NCBI RefSeq assembly: GCF_040371085.1
Contig: NZ_JAMBMT010000001.1
Location: forward strand, 2,604,001 to 2,668,000
Direction of reading: 5' to 3'
DNA from: Psychrobacter sp. AH5
GTDB lineage: Bacteria > Pseudomonadota > Gammaproteobacteria > Pseudomonadales > Moraxellaceae
Length of the DNA: 64,000 nucleotides
A program made the position numbers and the translations under genes. Positions 44,316 through 57,832 of the stretch are shown here, piece by piece (within the stretch, counting starts at the first letter, position 1; every line of letters starts with the position of its first letter). Below the pieces are notes generated by a model. It was not told where the DNA came from. It did no database searches and saw only the letters and a list, made by a program, of their open reading frames with translations.

Positions 44316-44349
44316 AAAAGCCCTCATTCTTATGAATGAGGGCTTTTTT
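44316..44349 (+). terminator. Terminator of the catalase-family gene
   Basis: 14-base perfect stem AAAAGCCCTCATTC with GAATGAGGGCTTTT, loop TTAT, and a six-T run. It lies 33 bases past the stop. Confidence 0.9.
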
Positions 44350-44372
44350 GTACATAAGAATAGAAGACAAAG

Positions 44373-44408
44373 AAAAGCCCCAACATACTAAAGTATGTTG
44401 GGGCTTTT
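44373..44408 (-). terminator. Terminator of the rRNA operon
   Basis: 17-base perfect stem AAAAGCCCCAACATACT with AGTATGTTGGGGCTTTT, two-base loop, and T run on the minus strand. It lies 13 bases beyond the 5S gene. Confidence 0.92.
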
Positions 44409-44420
44409 CAGGAATAGAGA

Positions 44421-44534
44421 GCTGACGATGACCTACTCTCACATGGCCGGAGCCACACTACCATTGGCGCAACGATGTTTCACTTCTGAGTTCGGGAAGG
44501 GATCAGGTGGTACCATCGTGCTATTGTCGTCAGC
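44421..44534 (-). rRNA. rrf: 5S ribosomal RNA
   Basis: About 114 bases; the minus strand reads GCTGACGACAATAGCACGAT and ends with the complementary GGTCATCGTCAGC. Internal conserved parts (CCCGAACTCAGAAGTGAAAC, GGTAGTGTGG) match bacterial 5S. Ends are set by the terminal helix and may be off by a base or two. It is the last gene of the minus-strand rRNA operon. Confidence 0.95.
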
Positions 44535-44661
44535 AAAGGGGGTTAGATATGAGTCTGATGTTTTACTTAATGACTTAAGTACCACTTATCCTAACTGAAT
44601 CAAGGATAAAGGTGATATCGATATAATGCTTAACGTTCTATAAATAACCATTGCGCATTTT

Positions 44662-44704
44662 GTCTGTCAAGGGACCTTCAAGTAATTGAAGGTACGTGAC
44701 AGAC
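44662..44704 (-). ncRNA. Processing hairpin between 23S and 5S
   Basis: Two-part stem: GTCTGTCA/TGACAGAC (outer, 44662-44669 with 44697-44704) and ACCTTCAA/TTGAAGGT (inner, 44674-44681 with 44686-44693), loop GTAA. It is likely a cleavage or maturation element in the rRNA precursor. Confidence 0.55.
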
Positions 44705-44752
44705 GCACAACTGAGTTCTCTATAGACAATTACAAACCACTTGGGTGTTGTA

Positions 44753-47609
<2,857 letters not shown>

Positions 47610-47928
47610 ATACAACCCCAAAGGGTCTATTAGTTTCGCAATTATAACGATATCACCTATGTTTACGCTTGATTCAGTTCTCTTTACTTTTTTAATAACC
47701 AACTCTTGGGATAACAAACAATGTCGTTAAAGAGCTGATTATTAAGGTTAAGAAGTGCGCGTGAACACGCTCTTCTTAACCCAGACTCATATCTATGTTT
47801 TTAAATAGTTCCTAATCCTTCGTCAGGTATTAGGTTCTGTATAAAACAGAAAGAAGTAATCATTTGATAATCACTTGTTTCTGTTTATGCTATTCTAAAT
47901 ATTCTATTTAATCGCGCTTGTTTATTAA
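47610..47928 (-). other. tRNA-Ala to 23S spacer with boxA and processing stems
   Basis: Holds a boxA-like antitermination site (GCTCTTTAAC on the minus strand, 47726-47735), half of the 23S processing stem beside the gene (GTTGTATGGTCAAG on the minus strand, pairing with the 3' flank), and a second outer pairing segment at 47641-47677. No tRNA or protein gene. Confidence 0.65.
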
Positions 47929-48004
47929 TGGTGGAGCCAAACGGAGTCGAACCGTTGACCTCCTGCGTGCAAGGCAGGCGCTCTACCAACTGAGCTATGG
48001 CCCC
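47929..48004 (-). tRNA. tRNA-Ala (anticodon TGC)
   Basis: A 76-base gene including an encoded CCA end. The minus strand starts GGGGCCATAGCTCAGTTGG and has the anticodon arm CTGCCTTGCACGCAG with TGC in the loop, T-arm GGTTCGACTCC and end GGCTCCACCA. It is the second spacer tRNA of the rRNA operon. Confidence 0.97.
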
Positions 48005-48011
48005 TAAATAA

Positions 48012-48088
48012 TGGTAGGCCTGGGCAGACTTGAACTGCCGACCCCCGCGTTATCAACACGGTGCTCTAACCAGCTGAGCTACAGGCCT
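48012..48088 (-). tRNA. tRNA-Ile (anticodon GAT)
   Basis: A 77-base gene with encoded CCA. The minus strand starts AGGCCTGTAGCTCAGCTGG and has the anticodon arm CGTGTTGATAACGCG with GAT in the loop, T-arm AGTTCAAGTCT and end AGGCCTACCA. It is the first spacer tRNA behind 16S. Confidence 0.97.
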
Positions 48089-48173
48089 GTACGAGGCATA
48101 TACCTCTAGCTAATAAACTAGCTTAAACTAAAGAACAACTTGTTGTGAATTCTTGCCAAGTGAATGCCGTCTA

Positions 48174-49713
<1,540 letters not shown>

Positions 49714-50053
49714 AATCTGCATGTAACCCTTCACTATAAATAGTAAGATGGATTACGAATCTTGGCTCATCTAATCTGGCAAAATCGCTTTAAAATTATG
49801 TTCGTAATGAATTAACTTTGAGTTTTTCTGCTGTCTTAAATGATAATTTTTATAGTTAGAATAAACTCCGAAAAGAAGTTCAAACCAACTTTATTTTTAG
49901 CACTCTTGCTCAGCAAAAATCCACACAAGTTGTTCTTTAGTTATGCTTTTAAATAGTGTCCTACATCTGTCGTCCAGTATGTAAGTTATTCTTAATTCTG
50001 TGTCTCTAAATAGTCCTAAACCCTTATAGGTCGTTCTATCTAGCGAGCTGACT
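49714..50053 (-). other. 16S leader region
   Basis: Leader transcribed from the rrn promoters. It contains the 5' half of the 16S processing stem (ACAAGTTGTTCTTTAGTT on the plus strand, 49925-49942), which is perfectly complementary at the RNA level to the 3' flank of 16S. I saw no clear leader boxA here, unlike in the spacer. Confidence 0.6.
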
Positions 50054-50081
50054 ATCATATCATATTCGATGTGTCTGTCAA
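50054..50081 (-). promoter_or_regulatory. rRNA operon promoter P3
   Basis: -35 TTGACA (50076-50081), 16-base spacer, -10 TATGAT (50054-50059) on the minus strand, with an A+T-rich UP-like region upstream. It is closest to 16S. Confidence 0.75.
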
Positions 50082-50182
50082 GCTTTTATTTTAAATCTTT
50101 ATAATTTGTATCTTAAGTTAAGAATTTGATTTGACTACCTTATTTGGTAGTTTGTCTCGTCCTGTCCCTTAATGAGGTGCGT

Positions 50183-50210
50183 ATTATAGACGCTTTAAAT
50201 AACTTGTCAA
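50183..50210 (-). promoter_or_regulatory. rRNA operon promoter P2
   Basis: Perfect consensus hexamers on the minus strand: -35 TTGACA (50205-50210) and -10 TATAAT (50183-50188) with a 16-base spacer, and a T/A-rich stretch just upstream. Confidence 0.82.
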
Positions 50211-50352
50211 GAAGTATTTTTATTTAGTTTGAAAGTTTTTATCTAATATAGATTTGAACTTCTCGCTAACGGCTGGTTGGATAATAGCTATGCTATTAAA
50301 TAGTAAGTGGTAAACCACTTTTCCAATCCGCCTTCCCTCTCGACTGGGTGGC

Positions 50353-50380
50353 ATTATACGCGCTTTCCGTTAGGCGTCAA
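50353..50380 (-). promoter_or_regulatory. rRNA operon promoter P1
   Basis: -35 TTGACG (50375-50380) and -10 TATAAT (50353-50358) on the minus strand with a 16-base spacer. A C-rich stretch (GCCACCC) follows the -10 and an A+T-rich UP-like tract (about 50381-50410) precedes the -35, both usual at growth-rate-controlled rrn promoters. Confidence 0.82.
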
Positions 50381-50961
50381 GCTTTGTTTTAAGTTTATTT
50401 TAAATAAATTTGAGTGACTAATTCTATTGCTTAGTTATCAGTGGCTTAGCAATAGAGTTAACTTTTCCTGCCACAATAATAGCTCCTTTAGAAAGATATT
50501 TTGTTCTATTAGCTTTGTTTGGCATTAATTATGCTATCTCTATAAGCTTTTATCCTCTATCCATAGAAGTCATTACTATATAGTTGAAGTATCTCATTTA
50601 AGCTCTACTATCGGTAAATGTCAGTGCTACAACCCTTACTATCTAGTGTTTATAACTGCTTTTTGCTATAGTAGGCGCTTTTATAGCATTGTACGCTTAC
50701 TCTATTCTTTAACCGTATTTGAAGTGGAGTTTGCAACGCTTATTAGGCAGCGGCTTTTTATTGTTTCTATAATAGTGCTACTTATAATAGCTATAGCTAT
50801 ATAGGAAGCAAGCTAAATCAGTAAGCGTATTAAATAACAGCATAGCTAATGAATAAACAACGACACGTCACAATACGTGAATACAAATTGAGCAGTCTTA
50901 AGGTCATATGATTGATGGTTGCAATCATCACTGCTAAAGGACGCAACAAGGTGAATAGATT
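50381..50961. other. Intergenic region between rrn promoters and thrS
   Basis: About 580 A+T-rich bases. A possible thrS promoter is TTGTTT (50761-50766), 16 bases, TATAAT (50783-50788), giving a leader of about 170 bases that could fold as a control region. Just before thrS, AAGGTG serves as ribosome site. No gene was recognised. Confidence 0.4.
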
Positions 50962-52896
50962 ATGGTAGCGATTACTTTACCCGATGGTAGCGTAAAAGAG
51001 TTTGAGGGCAACACCTCAGTTATGGAAGTGGCGCAAAGTATTGGTGCCGGTCTTGCCAAAGCCACCGTTGCCGGACGCGTAGACGGACATTTGGTAGACG
51101 CCTCTGATCCTATTACGCATGATGCGGCGGTTGAAATCGTTACCCCAAAAGATGCTGATGGCGTTGATATCATTCGTCACTCCTGCGCCCATTTACTTGG
51201 CCATGCCGTCAAGCAGCTTTATCCTGAGGTAAAGATGGTCATCGGTCCTGTCATCGAAGATGGCTTTTATTATGACATCTTTAGCGAGACGCCTTTCACG
51301 CCTGAGCATATGGAGGCGATAGAAAAGCGCATGATGCAGTTGATAAAGCAGGACTACGACGTCATAAAGAAGATAACGCCACGTGATGAAGTGATCAAAA
51401 TATTCGAAGAGCGCGGCGAAGATTATAAGCTCAAATTGATCAATGATATGCCGGGTGAAGAAGCGTTTGGTCTATATCATCATCAAGAGTATGTTGATAT
51501 GTGCCGTGGTCCGCACGTACCTAATACTCGCTTCTTAAAAGTGTTTAAGCTGACTAAGATGTCAGGCGCTTATTGGCGCGGCGATGCCAAGAATGAGCAG
51601 TTGCAGCGTATTTATGGTACAGCTTGGGCGGATAAAAAAGATCTTAAAGCCTATATTCAACGTATTGAAGAAGCGGAGAAACGTGATCATCGTAAAATCG
51701 GTAAAGCGCTAAACCTATTTCATATGCAAGAGCAAGCGCCGGGTATGGTGTTTTGGCATGCCAACGGCTGGACTATTTATCAAGTGCTTGAGCAATATAT
51801 GCGTAAAGTACAGCTTGATAACGGTTATGAAGAAATCAGGACGCCGCAAATCGTCGATCGTAGCTTGTGGGAACGCTCCGGACATTGGGGCAATTATGCC
51901 ACTAATATGTTTACCACCTCTAGCGAAAACCGTGATTATGCGGTAAAACCGATGAACTGTCCCTGCCACGTACAAGTGTTTAACCAAGGTCTAAAATCTT
52001 ATCGTGAATTACCATTACGAATGGCAGAATTTGGCTCATGTCATCGTAACGAACCTTCAGGCTCACTGCATGGTTTGATGCGCGTACGCGGCTTTACTCA
52101 AGATGACGCGCATATTTTCTGTACGCAGGCGCAAATTCAGGCGGAGGTCGCAGATTTTATCAAGCTTACGCTTGCTGTCTACGAAGACTTTGGCTTTGAT
52201 AACATCATTATGAAGCTCTCAACCCGTCCAGAGAAACGTGTCGGTAGTGACGAGTCTTGGGACTTTGCCGAAAAAGCTTTGGCGGATGCTTTAGATAGCT
52301 CAGGACTTGATTGGGAATATCTGCCCGGTGAAGGTGCGTTTTATGGTCCAAAGATTGAATTTAGTCTAAAAGATAGCTTGGGCCGAGTTTGGCAGTGCGG
52401 TACCATTCAAGTTGATCCCAATATGCCTGAGCGCCTTGATGCTGAATTTGTCAACGTAGAAGGTGAGCGTGAAACTCCCATTATGCTACACCGTGCGATA
52501 TTGGGATCATTTGAGCGTTTTATTGGTATTTTGATTGAGAACTATGCTGGTTGGATGCCTGTTTGGCTGGCCCCGCAGCAAGTTGTCGTGATGAATATCA
52601 CCGATAAACAAGCTGATGCTTGTGATAATGTAGTAAAAGAGCTAAAAAATGTCGGTCTAAGAGCAATTAGCGACTTGCGTAACGAAAAGATTGGTTTTAA
52701 GATACGAGAGAAAACATTAGAACGCATTCCCTATATGCTAGTATTAGGGGACAAAGAGGTTGAATCGGGCAGTGTTAATGTCCGAACCCGCGAAGGTGAA
52801 AACCTAGGCGTAATGAGTGTTGCCGAATTTATAACATTAGTACAGACCGCTGTTAGCAGAAAAGGCCGACAGCTCCCAAAAACAGATGAGGAGTAA
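50962..52896 (+). CDS. thrS: Threonine-tRNA ligase
   Basis: Charges tRNA-Thr; a class II synthetase of 644 residues, the usual length. It has an N-terminal TGS domain ([20 protein letters not shown]), then the editing domain ([19 protein letters not shown] with the HxxxH zinc-type motif, and [17 protein letters not shown]), the catalytic core ([47 protein letters not shown]) and an anticodon-binding domain near the C-terminus ([20 protein letters not shown]). The zinc-binding Cys of MNCPCH is present. It ends 5 bases before the infC start codon, and the infC ribosome site lies inside its last codons. Confidence 0.97.
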   Translation: MVAITLPDGSVKEFEGNTSVMEVAQSIGAGLAKATVAGRVDGHLVDASDPITHDAAVEIVTPKDADGVDIIRHSCAHLLGHAVKQLYPEVKMVIGPVIEDGFYYDIFSETPFTPEHMEAIEKRMMQLIKQDYDVIKKITPRDEVIKIFEERGEDYKLKLINDMPGEEAFGLYHHQEYVDMCRGPHVPNTRFLKVFKLTKMSGAYWRGDAKNEQLQRIYGTAWADKKDLKAYIQRIEEAEKRDHRKIGKALNLFHMQEQAPGMVFWHANGWTIYQVLEQYMRKVQLDNGYEEIRTPQIVDRSLWERSGHWGNYATNMFTTSSENRDYAVKPMNCPCHVQVFNQGLKSYRELPLRMAEFGSCHRNEPSGSLHGLMRVRGFTQDDAHIFCTQAQIQAEVADFIKLTLAVYEDFGFDNIIMKLSTRPEKRVGSDESWDFAEKALADALDSSGLDWEYLPGEGAFYGPKIEFSLKDSLGRVWQCGTIQVDPNMPERLDAEFVNVEGERETPIMLHRAILGSFERFIGILIENYAGWMPVWLAPQQVVVMNITDKQADACDNVVKELKNVGLRAISDLRNEKIGFKIREKTLERIPYMLVLGDKEVESGSVNVRTREGENLGVMSVAEFITLVQTAVSRKGRQLPKTDEE

Positions 52897-52901
52897 TACC
52901 T

Positions 52902-53423
52902 ATTAAACAGTCCAACCGTTTAAATATTAACGAAGATATCAGTGCTAAAGAAGTCCGTCTGGTCAAAGAAGATGGCGAGCAAATGGGTGTGGTTGATATC
53001 GAGACCGCATTAAGTGCGGCGCGCGAAGACAACTTAGACTTAGTCGAATTGGTGCCAGATGCCAAACCGCCAGTTTGTAAGATTATGGATTATAAACATT
53101 ATCTGTATGATCAAAAACAAAAGGCGAAAGAGGCTAAAAAGAACCAAAAGCAGACTCAGCTCAAAGAGATGAAACTGCGTCCTAGTACCGATGAAGCCGA
53201 TTACCAGGTTAAACTGCGTAAGATTGTCAGCTTCTTAGAAGATCAGGACAAAGTTAAAGTCAGTATTCGTTTCCGTGGTCGTGAGATGGCGCATCAAGAG
53301 CTTGGTCGTAAACAGCTTGAGCGTATCATCGAAGATACTGCTGAGATCTCTAATGTCGAGCAGCATCCAAAGATGGAAGGTCGACAAATGGGTATGTTAT
53401 TAGGCCCTACTAGAAAAAAATAA
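52902..53423 (+). CDS. infC: Translation initiation factor IF-3 (AUU start)
   Basis: IF-3 keeps ribosomal subunits apart and proofreads start codons. The best start is ATT at 52902, in frame, with GAGGAG at 52888-52893, giving 173 residues that begin [20 protein letters not shown] like E. coli IF-3 (180 residues). The first ATG, at 52983, would drop the conserved N-terminus. An AUU start in infC is the known basis of autoregulation, because IF-3 rejects non-canonical starts. The C-terminal domain ([31 protein letters not shown]) is complete. It forms a tight pair with thrS. Confidence 0.95.
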   Translation: MKQSNRLNINEDISAKEVRLVKEDGEQMGVVDIETALSAAREDNLDLVELVPDAKPPVCKIMDYKHYLYDQKQKAKEAKKNQKQTQLKEMKLRPSTDEADYQVKLRKIVSFLEDQDKVKVSIRFRGREMAHQELGRKQLERIIEDTAEISNVEQHPKMEGRQMGMLLGPTRKK

Positions 53424-53497
53424 GTCTATAGGGTGGCTCCAATAATTTAAGGTTATTGGCTTATATCCAATGCCTCGAATAACGTTTTTGTATTTCT

Positions 53498-53533
53498 AAC
53501 CATCAATATACGGACGTGTATTGGTGGTTTTTT
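53498..53533 (+). terminator. Terminator after infC
   Basis: AACCATCAATA (53498-53508) pairs with TATTGGTGGTT (53519-53529) with one G-U pair, followed by a run of six T. It ends the thrS-infC unit about 75 bases past the stop. Confidence 0.75.
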
Positions 53534-53673
53534 ATTTTTATACTTAGCGCCTTTATAAAATAACAACTCAAATGCTAAGCAAATAATAAAAGCTAAGTGT
53601 AAGATGAATCTTAGACAAAATAACTCATATAGTCGCAAAAATAATATTCTTATCAAAAATTATAGGATTTTTT

Positions 53674-54909
53674 ATGCAAGAACTAACGCCACCTGAAAAC
53701 GCTAATACGCCCAGTATCTCTTTGAGCGCTCCTGAGCCTGTCAGAGAAGTGCAAAAAAGCGAAGCCGATCAAATGGTCAAGCTTGATAAAAGCCAAATTC
53801 CAGAGCTTGATGCTAAGGTTGATGCTTTTGTCGATCATGTTTTGACCAATTCTGTCCATAGTGATGAATTTAAACAAAATATACAATCCATTCACAACTT
53901 AGGCTCTAAAGAGATTCGCGAATCGGCGCAGGTTTCTAACCGCATGCTAGAGCTGCCAGCCAAAAGTCTTAATGATGGCTTGTTTGATAACTCACCGATT
54001 GCAAAGTCACTGACTGAGCTACGCGGCATTGTTGAGGACTTGGATCCGAGCAAAAAGCAATTAACCAGTTCGCGTAAACTATTTGGGCTTATCCCTTTTG
54101 GCAATAAAGTACAAGATTATTTTCGTCAGTATGAGTCGGCGCAGTCGCATATCAATGCGGTGGTCACTAGCCTTTATAACGGTAAAGATGAGCTCTTAAA
54201 AGACAATGCCACTATCGAACAAGAAAAGGTCAATATGTGGGAGCTGATGCAGTCTATTCGTCAGTATATCTACGTTGGCAAAAAGATCGATGAACAACTT
54301 GAGGAAAAAATTTATGCTATTGAAGCGACAGATCCTGAAAAAGCGCGCATTATTAAAGAAGAGATGTTGTTTTATGTGCGGCAAAAAAATACTGACTTCT
54401 TGACTCAATTAGCGGTCAACGTTCAAGGTTATCTAGCTCTCGACACTATTCGTAAAAATAACTTAGAGCTAATAAAAGGCGTGGATCGCGCTACTACTAC
54501 TACCGTTTCAGCACTACGTACCGCGGTGGTTGTTGCTCAAGCGATGACCAATCAAAAGTTAGTGCTTGATCAAATCACTGCGCTGAATAAAACTACCAGT
54601 AGCCTTATTGAGTCGACCTCTGAGATGCTCAAACGTCAATCGGGCGAGATTCATCAGCAAGCGACGAGTAGCACTATTGAGCTTGATAAATTGCAAAACG
54701 CCTTCAATAATGTCTATGAGACCATGGATATGATCAGTAATTACAAAGTTGAAGCGCTTGAGAATATGAAGCAAACTGTCAATACTTTGACTACAGAAGT
54801 CGATAAAGCACAAAAATATCTTGATAAATCTAATCAAACCACTGTGTTAGAGGTATCAAAAGAGTTAGATAGCAAAAGGATAACGGATAAATCTGGTATC
54901 GATATTTGA
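53674..54909 (+). CDS. TelA-family protein (toxic anion resistance family)
   Basis: A soluble 411-residue, almost fully helical protein of the TelA/PF05816 family. Marker segments are the region after residue 90 (LPAKSLNDGLFDNSPIAKSL, FGLIPFGNKVQDYFRQYESA), QSHINAVVTSLYNGKDEL, MWELMQSIRQYIYVGKKID and TTVSALRTAVVVAQAMTNQK, followed by long coiled-coil helices. Despite the tellurite-resistance name, members more often relate to envelope or stress responses, and no ter genes lie nearby. The frame starts at the ATG at 53674 behind a weak A+T-rich leader. Confidence 0.88.
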   Translation: MQELTPPENANTPSISLSAPEPVREVQKSEADQMVKLDKSQIPELDAKVDAFVDHVLTNSVHSDEFKQNIQSIHNLGSKEIRESAQVSNRMLELPAKSLNDGLFDNSPIAKSLTELRGIVEDLDPSKKQLTSSRKLFGLIPFGNKVQDYFRQYESAQSHINAVVTSLYNGKDELLKDNATIEQEKVNMWELMQSIRQYIYVGKKIDEQLEEKIYAIEATDPEKARIIKEEMLFYVRQKNTDFLTQLAVNVQGYLALDTIRKNNLELIKGVDRATTTTVSALRTAVVVAQAMTNQKLVLDQITALNKTTSSLIESTSEMLKRQSGEIHQQATSSTIELDKLQNAFNNVYETMDMISNYKVEALENMKQTVNTLTTEVDKAQKYLDKSNQTTVLEVSKELDSKRITDKSGIDI

Positions 54910-55087
54910 CTCTAGACTGCGCATGATAATTTAACACAATAAATCCTAAAATCTCTAATACGCTCGTCCATCGGGCGTATTTCTATTTACTATCAAACCT
55001 ATAGCGAACAATTGACACAAGATATTACCTGCGTGTTCGTGTTAAGATAGCCCTTACTAATAATTTTAAAAACAGAAATGGTAATTT

Positions 55088-57352
55088 ATGAGTTGGAATG
55101 ATCCAAACGCCTCGAGTGAGGCAAAAAGATACGTCAATCCTATCCCTAGTCGTGAACTAATCATCAACACGATTAATGAGCTAGGCGAAACGACACACCA
55201 AAAATTGGCAAATGCCTTTAATATTGATGATGACGATCAGATTGAAGCGCTAGCGAATCGTCTAAAAGCTATGGTGCGCGATGGACAGATCACCCGTGAG
55301 GGACGCCCTTCACGCTTTCGTACCGTAACCAAACAAGATATCGTAAGCGGTGTCGTTGCTGCTCATGCAAAAGGCTTTGGCTTTGTGGTACTCTCCGATA
55401 TGCCAGATCTGTTTTTGCACGAAAAGCAAATGCGCTGGGTCTTTAATGGCGATACTGTTAAGGCTGTCGGTACTTCGATTGACAATCGTGGTCGTACTGA
55501 AGGACGTATCGTTGATGTCACCTCCCGTCAACAAAACCAATTTATCGGTACTTTAGCTAAAGACGAAGAAGGCTATTGTGTTGAGCTGGGTAGTCCGAAT
55601 AATCATCAGCCTATTACCGTTACTGATGATAATGTCAGCTCACTTGCCGCTAAAGTCGGTGATCCGGTCAAAGTTGATATCATCGATTGGCCCAATCAGC
55701 ACGAATTTGCGACTGGCAAGGTAACCGCCGTACTCAATGATGACAATGATCGTGAGCTTATTATTGAGACCACTTTACTGAACTACGATATTCCATCGGA
55801 GTTTAGCGATGCAGCGCTCAAGCAAGCCAATGATTATGAAGAGCCAACAGAAAAAGACACCAAAGGCCGCACTGATCTGCGTGATATTCCTCTTATCACT
55901 ATCGATGGCGAAGATGCACGCGATTTTGATGATGCGGTATTTGCTGAAAAGCGCTCTGGTGGTAACTACCGAGTATTAGTGGCTATCGCTGATGTTAGCC
56001 ATTACGTAACACCAAATTCGCCGCTCGATAAGGATGCTTATGAGCGCGGCACATCGGTGTACTTCCCGCATCGAGTGGTGCCTATGTTACCAGAGGTGCT
56101 GTCAAACGGGCTTTGTTCACTGAACCCTAATGTTGACCGCTTATGTATGGTTGCTGATATTAAGGTATCACGTGCCGGCAATGTTACAGGCTATGAGTTT
56201 TATCCAGCGGTGATGAACTCGCAAGCACGTCTCACTTATAATCAAGTCAACGACTATTTTGCTAATCCAAAAGATGACAGTATTCCTAAGTCATTAACGG
56301 GTAATAAAGAGGTCAGAAAATCAGTCGATACTTTGCACCAGCTCTATGATTTATTAGTCAAAAAGCGTGAAGAGCGTCATGCCATGGAGTTTGAAACCGT
56401 TGAGACTTATATTCAGTTCAATGAGCAGGGCGGCATCAAAGCTATTGTTCCCCGTACTCGCGGCGACGCGCACAAACTGATTGAAGAGTGTATGCTGCTA
56501 GCCAATACTTGTGCGGCAAACTTTGCTTTAAAACACGAGCTACCGGTACTCTATCGTAACCATGATAAGCCGGATAGCGAAAAGTCAATGCGCATTCATG
56601 AATATGCCAAAAACTTTGGGCTGCCTTTCCCAGAAGAGAGTCCAACTCAGGCCGATTATCAGCGTATTATTGAAGCGACTAAAGATCGTCCAGATGCCAT
56701 TAGTATTCATAGTATGTTACTGCGCTCGATGATGCAGGCCAATTATGCCCCTGACAATATCGGTCATTTTGGCTTAGCTTATGATGAATACAGTCACTTC
56801 ACCTCGCCGATTCGTCGCTATCCTGATTTGATGTTGCATCGCGCTATTAAAGCAAAAGTCACCAAGACTCAGCAGCCAGCTATGGATTTTTCTTTAGACG
56901 AAGCTGGCACACAAACCTCTGATACGGAGCGCCGTGCTGAAAAAGCATCGCGTTATGTCGAATCTTGGCTCAAGTGTCACTATATGAAAGATCATATCGG
57001 TGAGGATTTTGAAGGCGTAGTGACTAGTGTCACTAACTTTGGCCTATTTGTCACGCTGACCGATCTTTATATCGACGGCTTAGTGCATATCTCCAATGTT
57101 GGCGATGACTTCTTTGTCTACGATGAAAAGCAGCAGCAGCTTATTGGTAAGGATAAAGGTACGCTATTTGGTCTTGGTGATTTGGTCAAAGTAAAAGTCG
57201 CTGGCGTCAATATGGACTTACTGCAGATTGATTTTGATTTGATAGAAAAGCTAAAAGCTAGTCAGATGAATCAAACTAAAAAGGACTCTGCCAAAAAGAG
57301 TGCTACCAAAAAAGGCAATAGTCGTAGTAGAGGTAATAGCAAAAAAAGCTAA
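55088..57352 (+). CDS. rnr: Ribonuclease R
   Basis: 3'-5' exoribonuclease of 754 residues that degrades structured RNA and helps in rRNA and tmRNA quality control. Order: an N-terminal winged-helix segment (RELIINTINELGETTHQKLA), cold-shock domains (GVVAAHAKGFGFVVL; HEKQMRWVFNGDTV), the RNB catalytic domain with the metal-binding Asp cluster (TIDGEDARDFDDAVFAE), HRVVPMLPEVLSNGLCSLNP, the segment HFTSPIRRYPDLMLHRAI, an S1 domain (GVVTSVTNFGLFVTL), and a Lys/Ser-rich basic tail. It has its own terminator, so it appears to be a single-gene unit. Confidence 0.95.
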   Translation: MSWNDPNASSEAKRYVNPIPSRELIINTINELGETTHQKLANAFNIDDDDQIEALANRLKAMVRDGQITREGRPSRFRTVTKQDIVSGVVAAHAKGFGFVVLSDMPDLFLHEKQMRWVFNGDTVKAVGTSIDNRGRTEGRIVDVTSRQQNQFIGTLAKDEEGYCVELGSPNNHQPITVTDDNVSSLAAKVGDPVKVDIIDWPNQHEFATGKVTAVLNDDNDRELIIETTLLNYDIPSEFSDAALKQANDYEEPTEKDTKGRTDLRDIPLITIDGEDARDFDDAVFAEKRSGGNYRVLVAIADVSHYVTPNSPLDKDAYERGTSVYFPHRVVPMLPEVLSNGLCSLNPNVDRLCMVADIKVSRAGNVTGYEFYPAVMNSQARLTYNQVNDYFANPKDDSIPKSLTGNKEVRKSVDTLHQLYDLLVKKREERHAMEFETVETYIQFNEQGGIKAIVPRTRGDAHKLIEECMLLANTCAANFALKHELPVLYRNHDKPDSEKSMRIHEYAKNFGLPFPEESPTQADYQRIIEATKDRPDAISIHSMLLRSMMQANYAPDNIGHFGLAYDEYSHFTSPIRRYPDLMLHRAIKAKVTKTQQPAMDFSLDEAGTQTSDTERRAEKASRYVESWLKCHYMKDHIGEDFEGVVTSVTNFGLFVTLTDLYIDGLVHISNVGDDFFVYDEKQQQLIGKDKGTLFGLGDLVKVKVAGVNMDLLQIDFDLIEKLKASQMNQTKKDSAKKSATKKGNSRSRGNSKKS

Positions 57353-57386
57353 TCTACTTTGAGAATCGATAAACCTAGATGTAAAT

Positions 57387-57417
57387 AAAAAGGCTAACGC
57401 AAAGTTAGCCTTTTTTT
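57387..57417 (+). terminator. Terminator of rnr
   Basis: Stem AAAAAGGCTAAC (57387-57398) with GTTAGCCTTTTT (57404-57415), loop GCAAA, and T run. It lies 34 bases past the rnr stop. Confidence 0.9.
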
Positions 57418-57447
57418 ATGTCGTTAATTTAGGGAGAGTGAATGGTA

Positions 57448-57750
57448 TTATTGAGCCTCATTTAAGCTTGTCTCAAGTCGATCCTTATCCATTTGCTGCG
57501 CTTGCTCGATATCAGCGGCAACATTATCAATAATTGCTTTAGGTTGTTCGCCTAGCGGCTTATTGGCAATGCTAGTATCAGTTACGCTTTTATCACTGCC
57601 AACAGTAGCGCTAGTTTCTGACGCTATCGGCGCTGTACTCTGCACTGAAGCCGCTCTATTTTGCTCATGCTTTTGACCATTAATGACATTGAATCCGAGC
57701 AATAAAAAGATAGTCGCCATAGTAAAGGCAATTAGGTGTTTTCTTTGCAT
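57448..57750 (-). CDS. Small membrane-anchored protein next to an MscS gene
   Basis: A 100-residue protein with a basic start (MQRKH) and one hydrophobic segment (LIAFTMATIFLLLGFNVI), then a hydrophilic Ser/Thr/Ala/Asp-rich tail. The segment may be an anchor or an uncleaved signal. A GAGAGAAC stretch before the ATG is a plausible ribosome site. It lies 83 bases after the MscS-type gene on the same strand. I recognise no family. The tail ends in two amphipathic, Gln/Asp/Glu-rich stretches. Confidence 0.55.
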   Translation of the reverse strand: MQRKHLIAFTMATIFLLLGFNVINGQKHEQNRAASVQSTAPIASETSATVGSDKSVTDTSIANKPLGEQPKAIIDNVAADIEQAQQMDKDRLETSLNEAQ

Positions 57751-57832
57751 AGTTGTTCTCTCAATAATATTCTATTACTCTCAACTTCATCTAAAAGCTA
57801 TGCTTACTAAATGCTATTGCCATTTTAGCTAG

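Noticed and set aside
53453..53656. 67-residue minus-strand frame after infC
   Set aside because: It runs through the infC terminator and has no supporting signals.
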